Below are positions 12,349 through 24,659 of a stretch of DNA of 64,000 bases, piece after piece (position 1 is the stretch's first letter; each line of letters begins with the position of its first letter). Under the pieces are notes generated by a model, which saw only the letters and a list, made by a program, of their open reading frames with translations, was not told where the DNA came from and did no database searches. A program made the translations under genes and the position numbers. The stretch lies in contig CM056809.1 of NCBI GenBank assembly GCA_029852735.1, forward strand, positions 90,854,035 through 90,918,034, in the 5' to 3' direction. This stretch comes from Persea americana (Eukaryota; Streptophyta; Magnoliopsida; Laurales; Lauraceae).

Positions 12349-13728
12349 TTATTTGAAGTAGCAACAACATAGGGCATTCAGCCCTTCTCCCTCACAACCG
12401 CCATCGGAATAATATCCACCGCGCACGCACACTTCATGGCAATTAGGGATGCACTCCTGCTTACAGTCCTTCCTGAGGACATCCACATTTGCAGCTGCAC
12501 GTCACAAGTAACCAAGGAACCAACAAAATGTATTTTGTATTAGATCTATATAAATACTTGAGGTGGATAATTAATCAAGCTGCATACACAGGGAAACTTT
12601 TGTGAAGGCATGTCCAATTTCATGCCTTTCTATAGTTCATATATCATCAATGGAGGCTCATAAAAGAAGACAAGGCTAGGGCTGCTCAGGGGCTAGGCCA
12701 CTTGGATGCAACTTGGGTCAAGCATGCTTTCGGCAGGGGTTGGCCTTAGATGTTTGTACTCAAGCAGGGTCTAATTAATCTATAACTTGGGCTTGTTTAA
12801 AAATAGTGATAGGAGTGCGGGCTCAAATTGTACATAGCCTTCTGTGAAGAAATAGTGCTTGCATTTAGGGAATGCAAGCTCGGGTCATTATGATCCAATT
12901 GAATAAATGGGCAAGCTCGATCGAGCTTGACATGCTTGAGAAGGGCTGAGCTCAAGCCATGCACTACAACCTGTGTTGAGAGCTTGGGATGAATATATGG
13001 GTTTGTATTTATAAAGTTGGACTGATCTTAAATATGCCTCTGCCCGACCCCATCCAGCCCATGAACAACCTAGATATGATCTATTATTATTTTACATTTT
13101 AGCCAAAACAACTACATTGGATTTTTTAATTTGTCCTGTTGCTTGTTTACCCTTCCTAATAAAATTATCTTTTAGCCAAAAAAAAACCTGGGTTGGACTG
13201 GTTTTTTCACTCTGTAGACTCATCTACTTGTGTAGAGTCCGGAACCCCTATTTCGTTGAAATAGGGAGACTCTGGTTCATACAATCAAGATTTGCCAATT
13301 GGATAAAATCTCATGCTGGCCAACTAATGTAATCTATCAATTGCTTCTTTGAATGAATAAAAAGAAAAGATGTGATTTTATCCGGTTGACAAATCTTGAT
13401 TGGATGATGATACGGTATCATCTTTTTTCAACAGAACAGGGTTCCGGATGAAAGTTGGGACCTGTCGTGCAATACTATCGTGAGAGAAATGACCGCAAGG
13501 TTAGATCCTTTGCTTTGACAAAATGGTCTTCATCACCCCTTTCTATGTTGTCTCAAAAACCAGTACCAAGTTTCCAGAGGAACTTTTAGAGTGTTAGTGT
13601 GGTGTGTTTGTGCAAGGAAAGCAATCGAGAGTGGCATTTTACTTACCCATGACAGTGAATGAAGATGAGATGAACAGCAGAAGAAGAAAAGCTACCACAG
13701 AAACTTTGTTGACTCCATGCGCTGCCAT
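12349..13728 (-). CDS. CRP gene 1: secreted eight-cysteine defensin-like peptide
   Basis: Two-exon gene, complement(join(12349..12494,13647..13728)), 75 codons plus TAA. Exon 1 (82 nt) codes a hydrophobic signal peptide (MAAHGVNKVSVV, then FLLLLFISSS) and ends ATGG/gtaagt. The intron is about 1152 nt, phase 1. Exon 2 opens after gacgtgcag and codes the mature peptide with cysteines spaced x3, x3, x3, x10, x8, then CCC, ending YFK. A TATA box lies at 13780-13786, about 52 bp before the ATG. The protein should be secreted. The GGC-x8-C segment fits the gamma-core seen in defensin-like peptides, but the exact family is not recognised. Both splice sites, the start, the stop and all cysteines are intact, so it is probably functional. 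The intron carries a hAT-like MITE and a foldback MITE. Confidence 0.82.
12676..13073. mobile_element. hAT-like MITE in intron of CRP gene 1
   Basis: Starts ctagggctgctcagggg and ends catgaacaacctag; same family and intron position as 1194-1605. The ends have diverged more here. Confidence 0.5.
13238..13448. mobile_element. Foldback MITE in intron of CRP gene 1
   Basis: Near-palindromic: tccggaacccctatttcgtt on the left is inverted as acagaacagggttccgga on the right, and caatcaagatttgcc on the left is inverted as gacaaatcttgattg. The hairpin spans about 210 bp. No coding capacity. Confidence 0.65.
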
Positions 13729-13779
13729 TTTTAAAAATGTATGGCCTTACAACTGTGAACATCACGAAATGCCCCGGCC

Positions 13780-13786
13780 TTTTATA
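13780..13786 (-). promoter_or_regulatory. TATA box of CRP gene 1
   Basis: Minus strand reads cttataaaagg. The same element sits 41-52 bp before the ATG in the other intact units, in a conserved context (catttcttataaaagg). Confidence 0.7.
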
Positions 13787-13935
13787 AGAAATGGGCATCA
13801 GAGAGAGCTGATATCAGTTGCAACGGATAGATAATAGATATGCATGTTTTTAACTTGTCGTGAGCCAGATAGATAATAGATTTGCACATTTTTAACTTGT
13901 GGTGAGTCATAAACGGAGTCGGACTCCAAAAATAG

Positions 13936-14382
13936 TAGGGGTGTACAAAAAATCCGTCAACCGTCGATCCTATCCGAAGGCCAATGAATTGGTGACGGAT
14001 TGGAAATTGTGTAATTCGTTAGCAACGGATAGGTGGCGGATTTCACCCTTAATCCGTGGATTCAATCCGATCCGATCCGTTGTCATTAAATATAAATAAA
14101 AAATATATATATATAAAATAAGAAAAAAAAAATGTAAGGAGTCACTAACCTTATGAAGAGAATAGGCATATAACTCTCAACTCATGCCCCTTTAATTCAA
14201 TTGCTTCAAAATTCATAGGTTTTTTCTTTTTTATTTTTCCATGTAATGTACAAGAACAGATTGAACAGATTAATCCGATCCGATCCGTTCCTCCACGGAT
14301 CGGATCGGATCGGATTTGAACAGCAACGGATTGGTGACGGATTTGGCCCAATCCACACCAATCCGATCCGTGTACATCCTTA
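13936..14382. mobile_element. hAT-like MITE built of atccgatccg words
   Basis: Left end taggggtgtacaaaaaatcc and right end ccgtgtacatcctta are imperfect inverted repeats of the TAGGGGTGTA type common in plant hAT-derived MITEs. The interior repeats ggatcggatcgg and is partly self-complementary. No coding capacity. Confidence 0.5.
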
Positions 14383-14993
14383 AAAAATTGACTTCGAAGG
14401 ATCTTTTCTGGAGATTGGCTCCAAAAATAGACTTCCAAGGATTTTTTTGGCGATTTTTCTTTACACATCAACGTCATGTGGGGCAACCAAATTTGAGGAA
14501 AAGATTTTTACTTTCCACAAAAGTGTAGAAAACTCATGTTTGTCAATTATAAATTTATAGGGATTTAGACCTATAGAAACCCTTTTTTAAGGATTTCCAA
14601 ATCCAACCTCCCACAATAAGGTTTGAAAATCCTCGTTTTTGTAGATTTGAACATTTAAACCAATTTATTTCAGCTATATGCATCAATATCCGGCAATATC
14701 GATGTGAAGTCGTCACATACACAAATCCTTATGAAGGAATCCTTGTTCTAAGGGTAGCGAGGAATCTTTAAATCTACGGATTCTTCATCCATTACCAAGC
14801 ATGCTCCAAATGTCCTGATACATGCTTTAACAAAATGATACAATGGTTTTTATTTATTTTATTATTATTATTATTTTTTGTACGATTACCATAAGCCATG
14901 GATATCCTCATATTGTGGCCAATGTCTAAATATTCTCCTACACGTTTTCCATATCAGTGGTACTCTGGATAAGTTGAAAAGGTTCTCATTTTC

Positions 14994-15860
14994 CTGATAT
15001 CGCAAAAAAACTTTATGCAATATCATAAACACTTTATGCGATATCACAAAAAAATTCATGTGATATCGCATAAAGTGATTACGGGTGCCTTTATGTTTAA
15101 ATTGCCAACCCGTTTGCAACGTTCTTTCTCTAGCTGTTTTCATCGTACCTTTCCATCTTGCTTTTTTAGTGAAGTATGGTCCTCCCTCTTAGCCTTTTTG
15201 CTTTTTTTTTTTTTCCTTTTTTCTTTCTGTTTGTGTCTTAGCCAAGGTGGCCTATGACACAAGGTAGGCCACAAATGTTGGAAGTAGGCACCCATGGATC
15301 AATCCCTGGGCAGCCAGGTGAGAAAACAAAAACCCGGCCCCCATGTTATCACTCTTTTTTTTTTTTTAATTTAAAGGTATATTTTATGGTATATTTTTAT
15401 TTTTCCAAATATAGAAAACTAGTACCCATGAGATGTAGATCAAATGTTGTAAGAACATCTAGGTTTAGAATTGATTAGGATAATGTATTTTTATTTAATT
15501 ATTTAATGTTATAAAAATATGTAGCATTATATATGCTGTTCTAGATGTCAATGCTTAGATTTAAAATTTTTAATTTTGCATATACGTGTGGAGTAAGATT
15601 CTCTTCTGTATTTCTCAGCCTAATTTTCTTAATTTCAATGAACCTCAAAATCATGATTCGAAGCATTCATCTTATTTACTGAAGAGGCTGTCAAGAGGGG
15701 TGGGGAGCAAAAATGATAAAGGAGAGGAGTCACAGATGGTGAAAATGGAAAAAAGATGGTGATAAAAAAAAAGTTTACTTTTTGTGATATCGCATAAATT
15801 AAAACTTCTTGCGAAATGGCGTAAAGTAAACTTTTGCGATTTCACATAAATTAAAATTTT
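14994..15860. repeat. Element with GTGATATCGCATAAA terminal-region repeats
   Basis: The left block (14994-15080) and right block (15783-15855) hold several direct and inverted copies of a word close to tgatatcgcataaa (tgcgatatcacaaa, gtgatatcgcataaag, tgcgatttcacataaa). The 700 bp between has no recognisable gene. Repeats clustered at two ends of a short segment suggest a non-autonomous DNA transposon, but no terminal repeat or target duplication is proven. Confidence 0.4.
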
Positions 15861-15982
15861 CTATGGGTTGGGTTCATAGATCAGTTATGATTTTTCCACT
15901 TCGATCTAATGGAAAATAGGTACAGTTGGGACATAAGATGGGGTATTTGCGTGGTAAAGTCTATCCTTATCTTGATAACAAC

Positions 15983-16188
15983 TACTTACCTCGGTGGTTA
16001 GGAGGGGCAATTCTCATTGGACGACTTCGAATTTGGCCTCCCCGCTCCTTGCATATGTGAGTTTCTATTACCTCAGATGTGTGCGTTATGTCTCCTTACA
16101 TGTACGCACGTACGAGTTTTCATCACCTTGCATGTGTGAGTCTCAGAGGGTCTTAGCCCCTTATTTGGGCTACCCAAAAAAAATGTCA
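15983..16188 (+). mobile_element. SINE-like retroposon
   Basis: tRNA-like head with a box-A-like tcggtggttaggagggg and a box-B-like gacttcgaatttgg, then a body ending gggctacccaaaaaaaa. These features fit a tRNA-derived plant SINE; the family was not identified. Confidence 0.45.
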
Positions 16189-16289
16189 ACCCATATCCAC
16201 CAAATTATTATAGGGGTAATACCGACCTAATTAACCCGTTTTCTTTAACCTTCACCGGGCCATTTGAACTGCGGGTTGTGGTTTTCTTT

Positions 16290-16505
16290 TTTCTTGGTAT
16301 GCAAGCTAAGGGGTTAGGACCCATGAAAGAGCCTGCATACACACGGAAAGACAGCCTGCATAAGCGGGAAGAAGGCTCATACAAGTGGAAAAGAAGCTTG
16401 CACAAGTAGGCATATAGCACTAATGGAAAAAGGTAGCATACCTAGGATTTGAATCCCAGGTAGCCAGGCGAGAACTGCCACCACTTACCAGTGGGTTAAG
16501 TGGCC
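16290..16505 (-). mobile_element. SINE-like retroposon (minus)
   Basis: On the minus strand a tRNA-like head (cccactggtaagtggtgg, then gggattcaaatcc as box B) is followed by a body similar to the 15983 copy. The two lie head-opposed. Confidence 0.4.
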
Positions 16506-17132
16506 ATTCTCAATGTGCAGGTTGTGTTAAATGATCCAATTCACAGGCAAGGTCAAGAGTATTTCACTCTCGTGGAATAGATATATAGATGATACATGTT
16601 ACTCGTCACCACTTATGTTTCTGATCGTCCATCCATTTATGGACCATCAACGAATCATTGAGATTCTCCAATTGTTACAACTTAGGCAATAGGTCCTCCC
16701 ACCTAACTAGGTTTGGCAGTGGGGTAGGGCTAAATGGGCTAGCCACCCAATCTTGCCCTACTAGGAATAGTGATTTTATAAAGTGCAGGGCAGACACAGG
16801 GTTCTAGATTTGGGACTCCTTATGGGGCACTGTTCGAGTAAGAGTGGCAATTCAGAACTAATCATGAATTCAGGTTCAGGTTCACTTTTAGGTTCAGGTT
16901 TGATCGAACTCATTCTTGCTATTTAACATGCCAACCGGATCACAACCTAATATATTTTTAGCCATTCAGATTGATCCTTTTAACATCCGTTGCACATTCT
17001 TGTCTAATCAACTGGTTAAGAGATTACAAGACAAACTTTAGAGAGAATACATTGCATATGAACTTTTTATTTTATATGATATTTATATTTATACTTCATT
17101 GGGTACATTTGAAAAGGTAATAATAGAAGTTT

Positions 17133-17910
17133 TCATTGATGAAACAAGCAGCAACAGAAGACCATGCCACCGGATGCGGTACAATGACCATCGAGAAATC
17201 CATCACGGACGCAGTCGTCATGGCAGGATGGGAGGCAATCATCTGTACAGTGATACTTTGGGGAATCCAAGTCTGCAGCTGCATGTCAAATGCAACAAAA
17301 GGCAACCAATCAAATGCACATTAATATTGATTGAAGAAGAATATGTACAATCCCGCACGACTGCTGTGTGGGATTCTCTGGAGGAGGCTTTCATGCAAGG
17401 GGCTGGTTCTTGTTTTTGTGCTTATTTCCCTTATGCACAGGCTCTAATAGGTGAAAACTTGGATATTAAAAGACACTATCAATATAGTTGCAAATAGAAA
17501 CCTTTTTTTCATTATTCTGGTTTAGAGCCCATCTTTGAGTTAATGCCTTTATATCACAGTGTAGGTCGATACACGATAGTAGGGACATACCCAGATAAAT
17601 AGTTACTGGGGCAGTTGCCCCAATGGAACTTGAGTCGACCTTCGAAACTCGTTTAAAAATATTGGGTTAAACCCACATAAAAACTTCATTCCGCCCTCAA
17701 AAGCCATATGAGAATCTTGGATTTATCCACAATATTCAACTACCTCTTTGGGTTTGTCCATCTCAATACTCCCTCTCGGATAGATCCCACTTCTCTACAA
17801 TTTCACTACTTCCTAATATTCAAACTCGCGACCGATTGGCTCTGATACTGTATTAATAAAATTTTCTTAGCTAACAATTCTTGTGAAACCTTGAAGCGTT
17901 CGTGGAGGCA

Positions 17911-17943
<33 letters not shown>

Positions 17944-18338
17944 CCTTTCAATACTCCCCCTTGGGTGGATTCCACTCGAACAATAGAAACCATAATTTTA
18001 TCTTCTTTTAAACTGAATCGCTAATAATCCATATGAGAGAAAAATGGGGTCAAGTCTCCTAGTATTTTATTTTTTAAAATCCAACCTAATCCAACCTTAT
18101 TAGAAACATAAAATCAGTCCCCAATGCTTTGCTAGTTTTTGGTGTGTTTGCAAAGAGGGCAGGGCGGAACTAGATAGTGGCTGAGAGGGGCCAACACCCC
18201 TCCTAAAATATCCAAAAAAAGATAAAAGAAAAAAAGAAACCCCATTAACACTGAGAATTACTTACCTGTACGAGTGAATGAAGCGGAGATGAAAAGTAGA
18301 AGAAGAAATGCTACCACATAAACCTTCTTTGCTTCCAT
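17133..18338 (-). CDS. CRP gene 2: secreted eight-cysteine defensin-like peptide
   Basis: Two-exon gene, complement(join(17133..17278,18266..18338)), 72 codons plus TGA. Exon 1 (73 nt) codes a shorter signal peptide (MEAKKVYVV, then FLLLLFIS) and ends ACAG/gtaagt. The phase-1 intron is about 987 nt. Exon 2 (146 nt, the same length as in gene 1) follows gacatgcag. Cysteines are spaced x3, x3, x3, x9, x8, then CCC, ending LFHQ. The conserved motif C-LPS-C is present. The mature part differs strongly from gene 1 outside the cysteines while gene structure is conserved. A TATA-like ctatata lies at 18381-18387 on the plus strand, reading tatatag on the gene strand. All sites are intact, so it is probably functional and secreted. 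Its target is unknown. Confidence 0.82.
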
Positions 18339-18380
18339 TTTAGGATTGAATGGCCTATTGAACATCACTTGCTCTCCTCT

Positions 18381-18387
18381 CTATATA
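18381..18387 (-). promoter_or_regulatory. TATA-like box of CRP gene 2
   Basis: Gene strand reads tcttatatagag, 43 bp before the ATG, in the same catttcttata context as the other units but with TATATAG instead of TATAAAAG. Confidence 0.6.
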
Positions 18388-18399
18388 AGAAATGGGAAC

Positions 18400-20640
18400 A
18401 AAAGAGAGGAGACATCAGGTGCAGTGGATGCAGTTTGCATTTACATTTCTTTAACTTTAAGCTGTTTTGGGTCAGATAGAGAAAAGCATCGTTTTATGTT
18501 TTTTTTGTTTTTTCGTTTGCTAATATTAAATGTATGGATAATCACTTCTTTATTATGCTTTCAATATTAGAGTGGGTAAAGCCTGGGGCTGGGTATAAAG
18601 GGGTCGGGTTGTGGTTTGTGAATAAGGGTCTATGGGTTGAGGCCCAGCCTGCATGAACTGATTTATCAAACAGGTCAAAACTCAATCCGAGCCGCATCCA
18701 ACATATGAAGTTGCGGGCAGGTTCACCGGTTGCCTCTGTTAGTGGTAAACGAGTAGGGAGAGGATTTAGAACACTATCATAAATTATTATTCTCAAGAAA
18801 TTATTGCCTTAGGAATAGGGTTGCAAACGAAATGGTTTTGGGTCAGAATCATATTGGACCCGGATCATGACCCGTTTCCAAATAACGGCTCCAGTTCCGG
18901 GTCAGGTCTTGACTCGGAACCTATTTTATCGGATCCAGACCTGGTTCCAATAGGAAAATCTGGAACCGGGTCTACCCAGAGTATGGAACCTAGTTCCAAA
19001 ACTAGTTTGGTTTCTCTTCATTTTTTATTTCTTTTCTTAAGATTAGCATATCATGCAACTTATAGAAGTACATCAAGTCTACTACCTTTAGTATTATATA
19101 TGAAAATATAAAAAAAAGGTTGATCTTGAGGTATAGTTTGCAATATCAAATACTCATATGTTGGTTCACGGGTCGGAACCTATATGGATCCGTTTATCAA
19201 TCAGAACCGAAATTGGGTTCCGGACCGGACCCGGACCCATTTATGAATCGAAACCTAAAATAAGACATCTTCTAAGATTTGAGAACAAATTAAGTGCTTG
19301 TAGTGGGTCACCGACCGTATCCTTCATGATTAGGATCCAATCTTCCATCATGAATGGAACCCAATCATTTAGTAATAAAGCGTGAAAAAATATTAAAACA
19401 AGTAAAGATATCATATCGTGTTGATCCCTTGTCTAATTCACGTTTGAGGAATCCACCCAACTCAGCATGGCTAGTACTACTCTCGCTCAAGTATTCTTAA
19501 TTTCGGAGTTCTTATGGGGTCGCACTGTTTTAAAAGTTCTCGTGTTGAGTTAAAACAAAGTTTGACTTATAAACATATGCTCAGGACTTGGATTTTTTTA
19601 ATGAGGGCTAGCAGAGACTCATCATTTGATGTCCGTGGTTGACACCCTACAGCCAATGGTTAAAGGTGTCGCCGGACCAAGTTCTCACACATGATAGCAT
19701 CTTGAATTTTGCATGATTTGGGTCGGCTTTAATTGCTTGTTCTCTGTGGGCGAATTCAAACAAAACTTATTCTGGAGTAAACGTGCTCCAATATGTAAGA
19801 TGAGCAGTTTGGATATATAAATGCAGGACAACAAGCCATCAAATATAATCTCACAAAGTCTTCCAAGCTCGGTATTAGACAATTATACATAGTTTTTATC
19901 ATTTTAGTTTTTTTCTTTTTTAATAAACTCCATCTGTCTGACTGTCCACATGATGTCCATATAATGAACTGGTGTCTTTGGTGTCTTTCTTTTCATATAT
20001 CAATAATATCATAAACCCTTCATGAATAATATGGGTATAGAGCGGTATAAGAGGGAGCCCGGATTTGTTTTTTGTTTATCCTGATTCATACCAATTTATA
20101 TATATATATATATATATAAAGTTTAGACTTTTTATGTCCACTTGAATGCATTACCAATCATAGAGGGAGGAGTTGGGATTGAAATGTTTTTGCATGACCT
20201 ATTGTTTGGCGAACATCTGGTTGTCTTCAAACTTTAACAATTATAAGCCATGAAATAAAGTCAAATTAGTACAAAATTCTGGTAATCTCTTGAAGACTTG
20301 ATTAAACTAAAAATCAGCGTCAAAACTAATTAAGAAACTACCAATTCATGGGGTAGCTGTGAATTGTGATTATTATAAAGGGTTTGAATTGATCCCATAG
20401 GGCCTAATGGCCATGCAATGAGATTATTATAAAGGGTTTGAATTGACCCCATAGGGCCTAATGGCCATGCAAATGATCCAAGATTCACCGTACACTTCAC
20501 ATCTTGTCTGGTGGATTAGCTAGACCTTGGACTACAAGAAAAGAGCCGCAGAGAAGAATAGTGAAGTTTTGCCAATGCCTACATTCTTACGTTCCGTATG
20601 AATGATTCTTTATTATCTCATATGATTGTCTTGTCATGTT
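18400..20640. other. Spacer upstream of CRP gene 2
   Basis: No gene is supportable. It holds a dispersed repeat starting near 18815 (gggttgcaaacgaaatgg, rich in gggtc/gaccc words) with relatives at about 700-1142, 42246-42380 and 48.7-49.2 kb, then a (TA)n run at about 20098-20118. About 20340-20640 aligns with the 3' flank of other CRP units; a ~65-bp tandem duplication (attataaagggtttgaattga) is visible at 20370-20460. Confidence 0.45.
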
Positions 20641-21085
20641 TCAGTACAAGTTTGCTACTTTGAGCAACAGCACAAGTAACCCTCATCGGTTTGTTCACAC
20701 TGGCCAGACCTATATCCAGCTTGAGTGCATTCGTAATTGCACGTGGGGAGGCAAAAATCCCTACAAGAATCCGTGGGTTCCGCACCTGCAGCCGTATGCC
20801 ACATGTTATTCAGTGGCACCAAAAACCAAGCCAGCCAGCGAACAAAATGTGAATCGGAATTTTTCAAAAATGCATGATGCATGAGGTGGTTTATGAAGCT
20901 GCATAGATAAACTTTTTGTGGGCCCCTGGCGAGGTTTATGCCTTTATCATTAATTCAAATGGAATATCAAAACCGCCGCTCCCTATTTATACTCCATGTA
21001 TTGCGTCTATCTCAATAGACTGGACCATTAGATTAAGAATCAGTCTTTTTCTTTGATATAAGGCTACTAATCTTTTGGGGGCATG

Positions 21086-21312
21086 AAGAGCAGCTCATCA
21101 CTCGAGTGGCAAGGAATAACATATCTCACCTGGATGGCCAGGGTTTCAATCTTAAGAACCACCTCTTCCCACTTGTGTGGGCTTTTTTCCCACTTGTGTG
21201 GGCTCCTTTCCCACTTGAGTGTTGTCTTCCAGTGTGCGTGGGGGCTCTTAGTTGGGTCCCAGCCCCCTTCAGTGGGGGACTCAGGAGTAAGGTCTGCAGG
21301 CCAAAGTCCCCA
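21086..21312 (+). mobile_element. SINE-like retroposon
   Basis: tRNA-like head (ctcgagtggcaaggaat, then agggtttcaatctt near box B) and a body with repeated cccacttgtgtgggct. It lies in the intron of CRP gene 3. Confidence 0.35.
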
Positions 21313-21667
21313 CCCACATCTGAAAAAGTTTAAAAATTTCTAATAACCCCTTGCAAATTTTGATAATTAATATGCATTTTTTTCCAGAAATTACCCCCTC
21401 CCCCACTGTTTCTTTTACATAAAGCCCCCTCCCCCCACATGTTGAATTTCCTGGGTCCGCCCTTGGCTGGGTTACCACACAGGCCCTTTGTAGTGATATT
21501 CAATCATGGGCGGATCTTTCCATCACCCTAGTCAAATCATCTGTGATAGCCTGGGTGGGCCCCACCTAGTTTCCTCTTAGGGAGCTTCCATACAAAGTAC
21601 ATGGGTTTGGCCCGTATTACGACAAATTATTAATCAAGCTGCAAATAAAAACCTTACCCATGACTGT

Positions 21668-24659
21668 TGTGAGCCCTCACTCCTTTGCGGGCCCTCAATT
21701 TGATTTGAATAATTATAAATATAATATTAGTTATCTTAATATGCTATTTAATAGGGTTTAGTAGAATAGTCTATTATAGTTACTAAGTCTTAGGATTAGG
21801 CTTTATATCTTTCTTTATAGATATATGGTGTTCATTGTAATTCTATTAGGGTTCAAGTTAGATTAGGCCTTAGCTAGTAATTTAGTCTTAATAGGAGGGG
21901 TTTTGTGTGTTAGAGAAGCTTCTAGAATTCCTAGTATGGACCAATTTACCCATACCCCTATCCTCTTCTCTATTTAAACCCTAAGGTCTATTTAGTAACC
22001 AACCACTAAACCCTAACCTATATATACACTAGCTATTGCAATGAAATGAAACCTAGCCCTAACTTACTCTCATTTCACTCTCATTTTCTCTACCTCTCTC
22101 CCTAAGAAACCCTAATTCCCAATCCCAGCAACAAGAAGAGAAGAAGATTGCCCAAATTTCAGCCACTACAATCTCCTAGGAGCTTGGATTTCTTATATTT
22201 TTGTCAATTCTCTTTGTAATTTCGGATTGAGGCAAGTACTTATGTTAGATAATATAGAATGCACGTTTTCTTCCTCTTGATTCTGCAATTTCAATTCAAT
22301 TTACGTATGCATGTTAGATTTACCATTTGAGCTTGGTTTTTATGGTTTTTGGCCATTGGTGGATGGGTTTATCTCATTTGGAAGATCAATGGCCCAAGGA
22401 TGGATGGTGGGATGTGTATTGGAGTGCTTTTCTTGTTTATTAATGTTTCTATGATGATTGGAAGTGATTAGAAGTGTTTTAGTTGAAAATTAGATTGAAG
22501 GAGAAGAAACCCCAGAAATACTGGGTTGTTGCAGGTACGTGTACCCGGTCGACCGGCTTGTAGTCGGGTCGACCGGGCACACTAAAGTTGGTGAAAAACC
22601 AAGTCCCAGTTAAAATTCTGAGAACTCTCAGTTCAGTGTACCCGGTCGACCAGACCCTGTGCTCGGTCAACCGGATACACAGGAAATGCAGGAAATAATT
22701 AGGAGCTGGCATTTCCCTCTCAGGCTCAGAACTCAGTGTGCGCGGTCAACCGGTCCCTGTGCCAGGTCTACCGAGGACAAAGAAATTTCTAGGGAAGGCT
22801 AAAATTTGGAAAATGTCCTTATTTCAGAATTCTAGTGTGTGCGGTCGATCGCGCAGGCTAGGAGGTCGACCAGACACATTGATGAGTTCCAAATCAGAGT
22901 ATTGCATGCCAAGTGACTGATTATTGTCACCAATGTGCGGGGTTGACTGCCCAGGCCAGGGGGTCGACCTGGTACACTGTGTACAGTAACATTTTCCATA
23001 TTTCAGTTTTTCTGAGACTGTGATCGTTTGTGGGGCCAATTAACCATCCAAATATACTTCCATTAATGTGCCAAGCACGAGTTAATGGTGTGGCTCAACC
23101 TTAACTTGTGGGGACCACCAAATACGTTTTTGGGATTGGAATTGTCAGTGATTCGACCCTTAAACGTTGTCAATGATGTCCGTAACTTCAGGAGCACCGA
23201 ATATAACATCGTTTGGCATCTGAGACTGCAGTTAGGGATCCAATTAACTGATGAGGCCCTAAACCTGAGTGTGGACCATTACCTACGTGGGACCCTTGCT
23301 TATTCCATTTGATTCTATTGCTTTGAGGATTTTATACATTGTTCTTCTCTTATATCCTTGTTATTGTTATAAGCCTATTAATTAAAGGAAAATTGGAGGA
23401 CCTAAACTTATGACTCTTATATCCTTGTTATTGTAATAAGCCTATTAATTAAAGGGAAATTTGAGGACTTGAACCTGGGACTACGTTGTAGTGACCCGGC
23501 GATGTAATCGGTGATAAATGACCCGTGTTTGTGGTTAGGCGGGCCCTCATACGGCCTAAGTTTGGTGTGTGGTACCCTAGAATGGAGAGGTTGATCATAA
23601 TGTATTATTGACTCATTGTGAATGAGTATAGATTGATTACTTGTAGAATGAACATGGTATTGTACTTATATTGTTTTAAACTAAGGCCATGGTTTATGGG
23701 CCTGGTATAGATCCAATGATGATTGGACTTGGACTTGGATTTGGACAATGTTCCATGATATTGAACTTGGACCTCTTAGAGACTTAGTTAGGACATCGCT
23801 TGCGCGAGGCAAACCTAGACAGACACAGACCTGTATTCATTCACTGAGTCGGCACTAAATATTTACTCAGTTGATCTAAGCTCAGCCTGTTGATTGATCA
23901 TCACTGGTATGAGCTATATTGGTTATAAATAGAGCTATCATGATGAGCTATGGCTAGACGGACGTTGTGATACCTGGTCCGGTCTAAAGTGATAAGGGTG
24001 TGATCGGTGTTGTATTTATATATTGTTATTAGCAAGTTTGTTATCCATTGTATGGTTACTATACTTTTCTTCACCACGACTGTTTACAGTATGAGATGGC
24101 CGCGGCATAATATCCCGCGGTATCCAATTTGTGTGAATGTGTCATATTGTTATCTGTTAAATTAGATTACTTATATTTCTGATTCTAAACTGCTATTTAC
24201 TGCTCAATTGCATAGCTTATATTTCATTATTACTCTTATGATTAAATGATCGTCTCTATTATCTTTGATTTATACATCCTGCGTTATTTGTATATGGTGC
24301 TTAACTAGAGGATGGAGTGCCCGCACTGGGTGTTTGAGAATAGTTTATTTTGGGATTTTGAGTGGATATGTAGTGAGCGAGAATTAGACTGATATGTATA
24401 ACTTGTTATTCACACTTTGAGATTTTGTTAGACTTCAGCCTTGCTTTACTTGATTCATTTTATGTGATACATATTGCTTCCGCTATCTTTTCTTATGCTT
24501 CCACAATTTAACTGTTGATTATGTTATTGTGTAAAAAGTTTTAAAAATTTGACCTCATTGCAAACTATGATCTTGGAAGTTTTCGGATTTTTCGAAAAGT
24601 AGCGCGCTAAATTCGGATACCTTGGAGGTAACTTCGGTATTCAGAATTGGGGTGTTACA
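21668..24659 (+). mobile_element. Solo LTR, about 3.0 kb, copy 2, inside CRP gene 3 exon 1
   Basis: Begins TGTGAGCCC and ends GTGTTACA, with a 5-bp target duplication differing at one base (actgt 21663-21667, actgc 24660-24664). A plausible LTR promoter TATA (ctatatatacac) lies near 22018. It aligns along its length with the minus-strand copy at 2154-5321. The interior array of paired GGTCGACC palindromes is at about 22540-22980. It lies antisense to the CRP gene it interrupts. Confidence 0.78.
22540..22985 (+). repeat. Array of paired GGTCGACC palindromes within the LTR
   Basis: Five modules start near 22540, 22637, 22738, 22837 and 22937. Each carries two copies of a ggtcgaccgg-like palindrome about 21 bp apart, for example cccggtcgaccggc and gggtcgaccggg. 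Later modules degrade to ggtcaacc, ggtctacc and ggttgact. Copy 1 carries the same array inverted (about 3940-4440); copy 3 begins inside it. Confidence 0.7.

Noticed and set aside
17099..17497. Plus-strand frame of 132 codons over CRP gene 2 exon 2
   Set aside because: Antisense to a spliced exon with conserved cysteines, acceptor and stop on the minus strand.
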